Source of the DNA: Strongylocentrotus purpuratus
Taxonomy: Eukaryota > Echinodermata > Echinoidea > Camarodonta > Strongylocentrotidae
Direction of reading: 5' to 3'
Assembly: GCF_000002235.5 (NCBI RefSeq)
Contig: NW_022145551.1
Location: 1,097,001-1,161,000 of the forward strand
DNA length: 64,000 nt
Shown here: one piece after another, positions 1 through 12,300 of the stretch
Layout of the letters: each line of letters opens with the position of its first letter
Position numbering within the stretch: the stretch's first letter is position 1
Made by a program: the position numbers and the translations under genes
Notes under the pieces: generated by a model
Database searches by the model: none
Seen by the model: only the letters and a program-made list of their open reading frames with translations
Told to the model about the DNA's origin: nothing

Positions 1-180
1 AGTTAACGCCCATCGGAATCTCATCAAAAAAAGTAGGGGTGATCTTTTCAACCCCCCCCCCCCCCCTTGATTAAATTTTTTTAAAGGGCAAATAGAGGTA
101 AAATCAGGGAGAATCAGGGGGGGGGGGAATTGGGAAAAAATAATCGAGAAGCAATTTAAATCAGGTACTTATCAGAAAAA
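1..180. repeat. Dispersed G/C-run repeat (ggggtgat family)
   Basis: The stretch has 'ggggtgat', a C-run, an A/G-rich middle with 'aaatcaggg' motifs and an end 'ttatcag'. Related copies lie at about 24095-24360 and 27345-27632. No coding content and no clear terminal repeats. Confidence 0.5.
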
Positions 181-196
181 GGGATGTTAGACTTAC

Positions 197-343
197 CTGG
201 ACTGCTTTGTGCTACCAGGAGGGCATATCTAGTCACAGGACCGTAGACATCGCTGAATATGCTACTGTCAAAGGATACACTCATGGTAGTACCTGTATGA
301 GAAACAAGACGTACCACCCTGTCTGCAGGAGGAGTTGGAGGTG
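197..343 (-). CDS. F52 first half: membrane-proximal FN3, R3-RPTP-like
   Basis: Acceptor ccctgtag|CACCTCCA; donor CAGTCCAG|GTAAGTCT; 49 codons, phase 1 to phase 1. It opens with a proline-rich linker (PPTPPAD), lacks the core Trp, and then reads FSDVYGPVTRYALLV. As I recall the family, the last ectodomain FN3 of vertebrate PTPRB-type receptors has a very similar FSD-x-x-G-x-V-x-x-Y block shortly before the membrane. This is the main hint to the protein's identity. The rest of the domain lies beyond the window. Confidence 0.85.
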
Positions 344-3300
344 CTACAGGGGGTAAAGATCAAGCAATGAAGAGAGCTCAAATCAATAATAATAATACTT
401 TGTTCTTCTATAACGCATTTCATGTCTGATGACATTTCAATGCGCTTTACAATATTCATACATGTATATACAGTATAACAAGATCATAAAAGGAAGAAGA
501 AACAGAAACATATATAGAAAACAATGAAGTGCTTACAAAGAGAAAATTTACAACATAGCTTAACCTTTATTAAATACTATTGATGTGCTAATTTTAATGC
601 GAGATTGAAGACAGAAAAAGGGTGATTTGTATTACGACTCAGTAGAAGACTCGTTAGAATCAACAACAGAAAGCAACATAGTAGTCAGTGTCCATGTGTA
701 TTGCATCAGAATTCGCTGAAACCAGATTTTGTTGAATTACCAATTAATGAGTCTGTGTGTGCAAAGGTGTCTAAAGTATCGAACCCGAAAGTGGCCACAC
801 CATTCTTCTTCTCTTACTCCTTCTTCTTCTTCTTCTACTTCTTCATCTAATATTTTTATCACTCTTTTTGTTATTACCATCATTATTATCATCATTATTT
901 AAAAAAAAAAGAATTCTATGTTTTTGTTATACTTTTATTATTATTACTATCATCAATGTTATCATAATTTGTATTATTACCATTATCACCACGATCTTTC
1001 TCATCATTTTTTATAATTACTGATATTATTACAGTCAAACCTGTCTACAGCGACCACAAACACAAAAAGTGGTCTTTGTAAACAAGTTTCTTTGGTACAT
1101 GTTTCAATGAGAAACCATTTTCAAGGGAAACAAGAAATGTGGTCTTTGTAGACAGGTGGTCACTAAAGCAGGTTTGACTGTATTATTATCATTATTATTA
1201 TTATTATTGTTGTGGTTGTTGGTGTTGTTTGTTATCATGATTATTCCTATAACTAACCAGAATGTGGTAGGTCGAGAGGACCAGCAATCACAGCATCGCT
1301 CTGATCAGCACTGTTAGCAGCTTTGATACTGAAGGTGTACGAGCATCCGGTGGGAAGGTTCTCAATCGTGGCTGAAAACACTGTTACTCCGTAGGTCTCG
1401 GTACGTGTAAAACCAGCCTGAAAATAATACAACAAGTAATAATACCAATAATTGATTGCACTATCCAAACTGCATGAGAGATAAAGGTCTTTCAAAATAG
1501 TTAGTGCCTCCCCAAACTGTAATCTTCATCTACTTTGGGTGGCTAATGAAACATACAGAGAACTGCTACAATTTCTTATCATATATACAATGTGCATGTA
1601 AATATATAGTCCAAAACAATGTGGTAGTTTCACATTTTAATCTCTCAACAAGTTGCCAATTTACGGAAAGTACAGCTGATTTTCCTTTAAAAAATTAAAG
1701 GCATTAAAAACAATATAGTCATGGAACAAAAAAGGATGCAGTGTGTGCAGAAATGGTTTCCCATTCTACTCATGTATCTGGCATATTTTTTTAGGGCTTT
1801 GAAACAAAAGGTTATTGAATTAAACCACAAAATGTGGAATGATTGTCACTAAAGGGTAAATAAATGAATAATAATAATAGTTTGTTCTTATATAGCACTT
1901 TTCAGGACCGCAGGACCTCTCAATGCGCTTTACAGATATATATTATTACCCTGGTCATCAGATTCAGGCTTACCCGCAAATAATGTATGCACATTCTCCA
2001 CGAGTCCCTGGGGAGCCTTATTGTTCATTAATGTATGCATGTATGTATCTATGTATATGACCTTTGACCTCACCTCTCTCCTCTTCCTACTGGTGAGGTC
2101 TTCCCCGGTGATTTCCACAACGAAGCCTGTCAGAATACCATTAGGTGAGTCAGGAGGAGTCCAGGTAAGGAAGACAGAGTTGGGTGAGTTGATGGCGACT
2201 ACTGGGTCTCTCACTACAGACGGTTCTACAAAAATATAACACAAAATTATATGAGGAGGTGTGATAGCTCAGTTGGTAGACCAGTGGTCTTGTAATCTGG
2301 CAACCCAGGTTCGAAATCAAGGAGATGCGGCAGTGCCCTATGGTAAGGCATTTAATCCTCATTACCAGGTCTCTCGGCGGAGAAGACCTAAAGCCGCCGG
2401 TCCTCTGGTTGCTTACTTTTATGCTTTCTTAGCATTCAGGTAAAATAACCACCACCACAATATATACAGTTTCTGTTTTGTAGGGCGCTGAATCCACTTG
2501 ATATTGAATACTCAAGGCACATCAGTGCAATAGAAAAAATTAAAAAATCGAAAGAGCAAATACAGAAAAATTTGATGCGAGGACAATACAACATAAACAT
2601 GGAAGAAAACATTACTGGCCGAAGCAAAGAGATTCAGTCATATACATTTTTAATTATTTTTGAACACTTTAACTGGGAAAGGAAAAATGAAACATTAATG
2701 AAGTCATATTCTATATATGGGATGAGCAAAAAACTTTTGGCTTTACTTTACTATTGGCTGTTAATTGACAGGTTTAATGGCCCTATCAATTTAAAAAAAA
2801 AATCTCTCTAAGTGCTAATAAGTTCTTGAACCAATCACTTTATTTCTCTATAACTCAATACATATCTCCTTTTTTGCAACAATCATTAATTACAGTCAAA
2901 CCTGTCGATAGAAAGTCATAAAAGGGAAAACTGGCGGTTGTAGACAGGCAGACTTTCTAGACAGGTTCTACAAAACTTTTTTTATTGGGGAAAACAAAAT
3001 ACATGGCCGCTAAAGATAGGTGGCTTTCATAAAGAGGTAGCCAGGGAGGCAGGGTTGACTTTATTTCTTTTAGTTATCACTTACTTCCTTGGAATGTCGT
3101 CTGTTCAATCTCGATGGCATCACTATCCAGACCATTAAACCGTGCAGCAACTGTGATGATGTACTTGGTATACGGGTTCAGGTTCTCTATTGTATAGCTG
3201 GTTTCACTCGATGGTACAGTGGCCTGAAAGTAGAACAAAAGGGTTTTAGAAGTAGTCATACAGAATCCTATTAGCAAAGGTCACCGTGCTGTGCATGGCA

Positions 3301-6300
3301 ACACTGACTTTTCTCCAATGAATGAACTATATGAAATATAATAAAACAAAATATGATAAAAATTTGAACCTTTAAAGCCTGTCTACACTAGTTTAGCCAG
3401 GAGGGATTAGACCTCCCTGTCAGGTCACTGACAGGTGGTTATCTCATCAAATCAGCTCTCAATTAACATTAAAAAAAGGGGATCATGGGGATCAACGGTC
3501 ACCAATTAGACATCGCATGCTATATAGAGGGCGTAAGTAGCTATAAGGAGTGCAGTGGGGCTTTAAATTATGAACTTACATCAGCTACATCTGCTCCGTC
3601 CTCATCTTTGACGATGATATGATACATATTGACGACATTGAGCGGTGCGCCCCAGGAGACTGTGATGGAATCACTCGTTACTTCATCTTGCATCAAGTTC
3701 TGCGGCGGCTTAGATTCTACACAAAAATGAGAAGAATGAGTGGTGTGGGGTTTAATTGCAAAAGTGATTGAATTTCTTCTTTTTTTTGAAAATTTCCTAA
3801 TTCATTGATTTTAAATGTTTTAATTACTTTTAACTGGTTTCTATTTTAATGTAATCGCATGAATTTCCATTCCTAGATTAATTCAATCGTCACTTTGGAT
3901 TTCCTATTTGTATACACTATTTTCCTGTCATTGTATTTTATTTGGATCAGTTTTAGTTTCCTCTGTTTGTAATTTAAATATGTCTCTTTTTCAAATATGT
4001 AAATTCAGTAAACAATGTGACCATAAAGGTTACGAGTATTGAATCACATAAATCTTGAATCTTGAAAAAAAGCTGACCAGAATACCTCACTTTTTAAGTG
4101 CAAAACTGAGACAATTAGTTGAACCAATTGCTAATGGAAATATGTTTGTCCTTGCAACAAGCCCATGGTAGGTAGAGAAATAAGGAGGCAACAGGTTCAA
4201 ATCATTTTAGACAGCCTTTACAAATTAAACTACCGTACTTTCTTCATACAAAGTTTCTTTACATGACTTAAAATTACAAGGTTTCCTTATATGATTTTCG
4301 TATAAATTTTGTAAAGTCTATTAACCCCTGGCTTACTGGAACAGGGTGGGCCCTATACAAAGTCTATGGGGATCTTAAAGAATCTGATACTGAAAGGATT
4401 AAGGGAGACTCACTAGTAGTGACAGCCATTATGAGTGCTGCTGCACTGGTCTTGATCATATTAGTCTGTGGTCCCTCGACTACGGTCCTAATACTGATGT
4501 CATACACTGTAGCAACGGTCAAATTGGTCAACAGAAGTGACTGCTCTGTCGTGTCTGTGGTCAAGATGGTCGCTGAATCCTTGCTGAATGACACCTGAGA
4601 TTAAAACAAAACAAAATGTAAAGAATTTGGAGTCTGTTCCAAAAAGAAATGAAACAAATTGAATGCAAGTGATAGAATGTAAAATACAAGTAAGAAGAAG
4701 GGAAACAAAAAAAAAGAAAAAAGAGAGAGAAAGAAAGAACAAAAAAAAATAAAGAGAAAAATCTGAAGGAGAAGAAGAAGAAAAGGAAGTCATTTGTAAA
4801 AAGAGAAAAAATGTTTTACCTGGAAGGTAGTGAAGTTAGAATTGCCTAGGGTCCATTCCACTCTGAGTTCTGTAGTAGTGACGTATGGTGTGCTCAAGCG
4901 TTGCGGCTGCGTCGGCTCTGTGACATACAAGGACATTCAAATTCAAACTGTTTTAACATCGTATGAAGAGGGGTTCCTATGTCAGCGCACCTAACATTTC
5001 ACTAGAAATTGACAAAAATTTCTATCATTATCCCTTAGTCTTGATCTTATCTTTTTCCTTAGATTCTTGAGAGTAAAATGTGTCAACATTTTTGTCCAAA
5101 TACGAGCAAGAACAATTTCGTTTTTACAGGAATAGGCGACGGTTTCATTTTAACATTGCATAAAAAAGATCCCATGTCTGCGCACTCATTCGCATTATTT
5201 GCAGTTCAGGATTTTTGACGTGAAAGATATATTTTTGAGGCTCGTGGATAAAAAATGCTAAAGTAGGACATTTCTCACTATTTTGACTAATTTTTGGAAT
5301 TAATACTAGATCACTATAATTGAGGCATATAGTATGTGGGGGGAGGGGGAGGGTTAGAGCCTCACAGGCAGTCGTTCTTCAGAGACTGACGAACTGCAGT
5401 GGCTAAACCAAACCAGACAGGACATGTTACTTGAACGTTAATATATAAATAGGACATTCTGCACTTCATGGCACCGTCTTACAAAGAGTTACGATTGATC
5501 CAAATCAATCGCAAGTCCTCCAATCAATTGCAAGTTTGCAGTCTCCCATCTCTTATGTACATAGTTGCAATTGATATCAATATCTTTTTAAGAAGGAGCA
5601 CAGATCTTTTGTGACACACATACCCCATTCACCTGAAGGAGGCAGAGTCAACAGAAGAAAAAGAAGAAGGAGAAAAGGGTTAACTCACCTAGAAGGAAGA
5701 AAGCTGACTGTAAAGGTTCACTGTATATAACCTGGCCATTGACATCATTAATGACAGACCTCATCACAGCTTGATATTCTCCGCCAGAGACAAGGCCGTC
5801 ATGTATTTCCCATTTGTCTCGCGTGCCGTTTATACCTGCGATTAAACAGAAACAACAATAATAATTATAATAATGGATATTTGTATAGCGTATGTATCCA
5901 CACCACAAGGTGTTTATGGTGCTCTCATATTACTGTAGCGACTCATATACAAAAACAATGCGAATGAATAAGTCGCTACATTACCCAGGCTCTGCTGTGC
6001 TACAGCCCACTGTACCCTCTAGAAAAGGCAATATCCATGTATATTAAAGTTCAATTATTATTAACGATTCCTTTTATTATCATTATCTTCATTCTTCTTC
6101 TTATCATTATTATCATTATTATCATTAAATTTGAATCATTATCACTTACGTATTGGGAACGTAGGCTCGTTGGGTACCAAGTCTATCTCGTAATAAGCTA
6201 TTGGGAAGTTGACTTCAGCCGGTAGATTCCATGACAATGAAACCTCCTCAACACCAACATCACTAACAACCAGGTTCTGTGGACTCAGTGGTTCTGTGCA

Positions 6301-9300
6301 AAACATAAAGTTATGAATCTTATAAATATTCATGAATATGTTAATGTGTGCGTGCACAGTCAGATTTTATGGTGAATAATGGGAGCGAAATAAATTGAAA
6401 GAAGTAGAGTTACGTTTGCAGACTTCTTGTTTAATTTTTGCCTGATTCCAGCATCCAAGCGTTGTACGAATACCAAGCCCATTGTCATTTCAAACTGACA
6501 GTCCATTTTCCATGACTTTCAAGGTTTTGTCAGGACTGTGAGAACCTTGTTATTATGGCTCCTGTTTTGAAGTTTTTCAATGGTAAACCCTATCAAACCT
6601 TCACAAAGTTTGAAACAAATTGAATAGAGGAAGAACTTACGTGTGTATGTAACCACTGTCTCCGGCTCACCGACCTGTTCAAAGCTGCTAGGATCCCCAC
6701 TCACAGGGGATATGGTGAAGACGTACTCTTTACCAGGAGCCAAGCTTCTAGCAGAAATCTGAGATTCAGAGACCTGATTAGATGACAGTACTTGTGCAGA
6801 ATCCTCGTTGTTTGGAAAAAGCGCTCCTTCCAGCGGTGCGTATGTTATTCTGTACTGGATGTCGGCCGATATGACATCGCTCCAGTCTAGCGACAGGGAG
6901 TAGGGTGTGCGCTGGGTTATGACGACGCCCGTCACTGGTAGTGGAGCTGCATGAGGATGAAATCATTACAATGAAATCATTATAGAATTGCTCTATTTAT
7001 ATAATGCAATCGTTAAACATTGACATTAAATAATCACAATAAATAAACCCTATAACTCATAAATCATTATAGAATCACTCTTTTGATATAATGCAATCGT
7101 TAAACAATGTGATTAATAATCAAAATTAATAATGACAATAAATATAATCACAAGATATACATTGATAAAATCGCAATAAAGTCATGAGAGCCCTTCTATA
7201 GGTTTGACTACTAAATGTATATCATGTTTCGAATTGTAAATGAATTCAGTACATGGAATAAACAATAAGAAACAATTATTACATAATTTTATTACAGTAA
7301 AACCTGTGTAGAAATACCTCCTGAGGGGAACACAAAAAAATCAGTCTTTGTGGGTCTTTATAGGCAGGTTCTTTTTAATAACATATTTCTATGAGGATCA
7401 TCAATTCAAGCCTCAAGGGAAACAAAAAAATGTGGTATTTCAGTACAGGAGGCCAACAAAAAACACCTGTCACAAAGAGGACCTGTCTATAGTGACAGTG
7501 CACTTTGTCTTCCTTGATAAAAAAATGTGTGTCTTAGAATCGGTATACAAAGGCCAGTTTTGCGGTTTCCCTTGGGTGGCCTTTATAGACAGGTTGGACT
7601 ATGTTATGATCGATCTTACGGGTTCTAAATGATATTCTCCCAAAGCCGTCATCGGTCTGCAAGCCGTTCAGCATCGTCTGCACGTATACGTTGTACAGCT
7701 GTCCAGGCTCAAGGCCGTAGATGAGCAGAGATCCTTCCTGTGCTCCGTTCAATGAGCTCAGCGAGATGATGCGGGGAGACTCCTGAGCATTAGTAGGGTC
7801 ATAAGGATCATAGGTGACTTGGAATTGGTTGAAGTCGCCTGACGTTGGTACGTTCCAGACGACGGTGAACTGGGTACTGGTGTAACCAGCACCAATATCC
7901 ATCCCGATGGTGGTTCCTACATGTAGACAAGAACAAGACATCACTATTAACTTTTCTTTGCCAAGCATGCAGATCTGCACGAAATAATACTGTGCGTCTA
8001 TGGACATGAGTCGGTCATAGTTAACACTCCTGACGCTCCACTGCTATTACCCCTCCTTTAGCTTGGCTGCTCTTACGGCGCTCTAAAGGAAACAACTCCT
8101 ACTGGAAACCCATTTACTTCAGCTGGGTAAAAAGTGGCCATTATAGATTGAATATAAAGACCAGTTCTGGTCATGCCATTGCATTGTAAAATAAACATTG
8201 TGGAATCGATCAGAACAGGATGATCATCTAACATATAAGTATTGGTGTGTACTGCAAGGTTCTTGAATCATCAAAATGATAAGAAATTTGGTCCAGTCTT
8301 GGACCATGACACCTCCAATTAAACAAAGGATTGCTTCAAGCAGCACAAAAACTTTGCAGAATTACCCATTCCTGGTCTTGATTAGCTACATGAAAACCCT
8401 TGTAACCTATGTTAATTTGGAGTAATCTCACTTCCTGTGGTTTAAAGTGTGTCCCATGATTAATGCTATGAGGCACAGGGATATTACTTGCATGGCACTG
8501 CGTTGAAAGACCATTGATGCTAGCTCATAAGAAATGATTAAACTTCATGTGTCCTGTCAATAATTTTTTCCCCTCAAATATGATCTTTAATCCTTGACTG
8601 TGTGATATATTGTACTGTTTAGGGGGTGATTTCTAACAATATCAAACGATTATTTTTGTTTTAGTCCTCTATCAGCTGTATCCTGGGTAAACAGAATAAT
8701 TATTATTAATATTATAACTTCTAAAGGTTTAGAAGGAAGAAGAATCGTGATAACTCTACTCACCGCTCCCTCTCGTTACTGGTTCGCTGACAAGCTCCGC
8801 TACAAGAGCATACACATTAAATGTATATGTAGTCCCTGGGAGGAGATTTGTGACCGTGAGAGTCTGGGTGATTTGTCCATTATCCGTTATGGTATGGGGA
8901 GATGCAGGGCTACCATCGGAGGATGGGGAGTACGTTACTCTATAGCTGTCCACACCACCTGTAAGAGGCTTCTCCCAGCCGATACTGATGGAATTCGTAG
9001 TAATTGTATTGAAGAGCAGATTTCTTGGCATGTCAGGCCCTGTATTAGGAAGAAATTTCAATTCCAATAATTTCAATTTCAATTTCTTTGTCAATAAAAA
9101 TTTGCTTTGCTTACGTTTCACATACATGTAAAGGTATAACTTACAATCTCTATTGGAGGTAACTTCAATGTATTTGGAGCTCTGTGAAATGACTGACCAA
9201 TTATAATCTACTTCCGCTGGTTGGTGATTCCATACGACATAATTATGATCATTTTCCAATTTCTTTCTTTGACAGTGATAAAATCTCCTGACACAACGAT

Positions 9301-12300
9301 AGAATAATGTTAGTGATACACCAACCATCCATTATTCAATTTGTGCATAATTTTTTTTCTTTTCTTTTCTTTTGTTCTTGTTTCTTTTTTTCCTGTATGT
9401 GTGTTTTAAGGGGTAGGCTTTCATATAAAGAATCCCTCCGTTCTGCCTATCCCAAATGCTCTTATAAATTGCCATTGTTATTTGTTATCACTTTCTTATT
9501 TTTTTTATTATTCCATTCTGTATTTGTATGTTTTAAATGTTTTCATGAAGAGTGCAGAATAAACTTTGAATTTGAATTTACTTGTATATTGTTCTCTTTC
9601 TCTCCTTTGAGTTCCCAGAGGTGTCACAAAGAAGGTGTAGCTAGTGCCTGGCACCAGATTGGTGAAGGTGTATTCAGCTTCCTCAGGTGAGTTGACTGTC
9701 ACAGTTTGTGATGCTCCGGTCCCGCCTCCTACAGTGTACCTATAATAATCATAATAATTAATAATAATTATGATCATAATGACGATGATAAAGATAATAC
9801 AAACAATACAGTGAAACCTGTATATAAAGACAGCTCAAGGGAAGCATAAAATGTGGTCTTTATAGACATGATTTATATACAGGTGGTTGCTAAAACAGGT
9901 TTGACTGTAATAACCAATAATGAATAATAAAAAACAAAAATAATATCAGTAATATCAGTAATAATAGCGATAGTAGTATTAATAACAATAACTACCACTA
10001 CTACTACTACTACTGATAATAACAAAAATACTAATAATATTACTACTACTACCGTCCCCTCGCTGCTTAATCACAAGCATATACATGCTTTCTTAGCAGT
10101 CAGGTGAAACAAACAAACAAACATCCACATTTAGTGCATTACAAGTAAATTCTCATGAAAAATGTACTAACCTCGTTATGCTATTAATTGCAACCCAAGT
10201 GATTCTGACTGAGTTTGTGTCAACATCTTCCAGGGCAATGTTGATATCTCCTGGATCACCGATCACTGAAAATGAAACAAAACAAACAATAGTAAGACAT
10301 GTTAACCATCTAAACAGTACCACCTTACAATTTTGACAGAAAGTGCCCTTTACTAGTTGGTGCTTTTCTCCAGAATATGGACCACGAATAACCACTTCAA
10401 TAACCTTAACCCAAAAGTCTACTTTTCTAATGTGCCTCTTAATACATAAATGAAATACAGGTAGATTTTGATATGATTTTGATATGACAAATAATGAACT
10501 ATAATAAATAATAATGAAGCATAGGGGAATAAGAAAAACAAATAATGTTGCTTCATGGACTTGCATATCGAGGGGTCAGTGACACAAAGACATAACTCCA
10601 TTTTGGACATTTTGAGACAAGTGGTTTAAAGATAGAGGTCCACTTGGGCCTTAGGGAGTTAAGTCTATGTTTCACTAGCCATTGACCTCAATGGGGTGTT
10701 GGGTGGAGTTAAGTCTTTGTGTTTCCTGCAAGCCCACATTTTTCTGAACATTGTGATATAAAATACTCATTTTGGCAAAATATGGAGTTACGTCTTTGTG
10801 TCACTGAGCCCTCAATATGTCTCTAGAAAAGAAAAAAAGAGAATATGTGTACGCAAACCAAAAAAGCTTACGTGTCTGCTGTGTGATGGTGGTTGGTTCA
10901 CTGTAAGTTGATTCTTCACTGCTTGAGACTGTTACAAGATAGTAGGTCAGGCTGTTGAGTCCAGGGAGATTTATAGATGGTGTGGTGCCTGAGGTAAACG
11001 GAGAATTCTGAAACAAACAATAGAGCATGGAGAAGTTCAGTGTCTTGTCTGTGATGAATAGATAATTAAGCGGTTATACACTCATGGAACTTTAATCATG
11101 AGGATTTCTCATAATACTCACCTGAGTACCACGTGGGTAATGACACACTCTATATCCATCATAGTTCCCTGTAGAGGGTGCACTCCATGTGGCATCTAAT
11201 GCGTTCTTACTGCGAGTAACACTCAGACTGTCGATGTTGATGGCTTCAGGCACTGTAGGGAAGAAAATACTGGCACGTTAGAGATACTTATTTAACCCTT
11301 TATAATGATATAAAACAATAGTCACATTTGTATAGCACTCAGATACACCTTTGCATATTTGGGCTTGCGTATTGCATATTTGGGCTTGCGTATTGCATAT
11401 TTGGGCTTGCGTATTGCATATTTATGGAATTTATTCCTATTTCTTGATATCAAGTTTTGATTTTCTGTGGTAAAGCAATGGTAATTCTTGATATCAAGAA
11501 ATTGGAATAAATGTATAAACAGCGTGCCATAAATACGCAGCAATACGCAGGCCAGATACGCAAAGGTGTGATTGAGGCATCAATACTACGTTCCTCATTT
11601 AAGCGCTTTAACATTGTAATATTACCCTGGTTATTGGATTACATTGCTAATCCGCACATGAGTGTGCACACGATCTGCTCTCTAGGGAGTATTCCAGCCA
11701 GACGCCATTTACAAGAGCACACATGCCCTTTCAACCACTTCAACAATCGTGTCGTACCGGCTACCTATTTGAAACTTGGGTGGAGAGTCGCAAGTGTAGA
11801 TTCATGTCTTGTTAAGTGACATTAATGCCGCAGAGGGACTCGAACGGCGAACCATAAGTCAAGTCACATATCCGCTACACAACGAAATCCACTACATAAT
11901 GTGATGATTGAAATTGTTTACACTGTATGTACCCTCGTCCACTGTAGTGTTACCAAAACCTTCTTAACTCACCCTGGTAGTAAAACTGTGGTTTCACAAA
12001 ACTTGGCTTTAATATTGCATTGTACAGTGTGTTTTATGCATGACTGCTTTTTTTCTTCTTCTCTATAGTCCCATTTATCCATCCTTTGTTTTGATAATTC
12101 CGTACCAGAGGAATATTGGCAGTTTGGAAAAGATTTTACATTTAGTTTTCTATTCAGTATAGTATACCATACAAAAACAGAGCATAGTGGGGATCAAATC
12201 TGGCACCATGCAAGCTAATATGTAATCTGCAATGTGATGTTGGGGCAAAAAAGAGGGTTGAACTAAGATGGGAGGCAAGTGAAATCACTCCAATTTTTTC

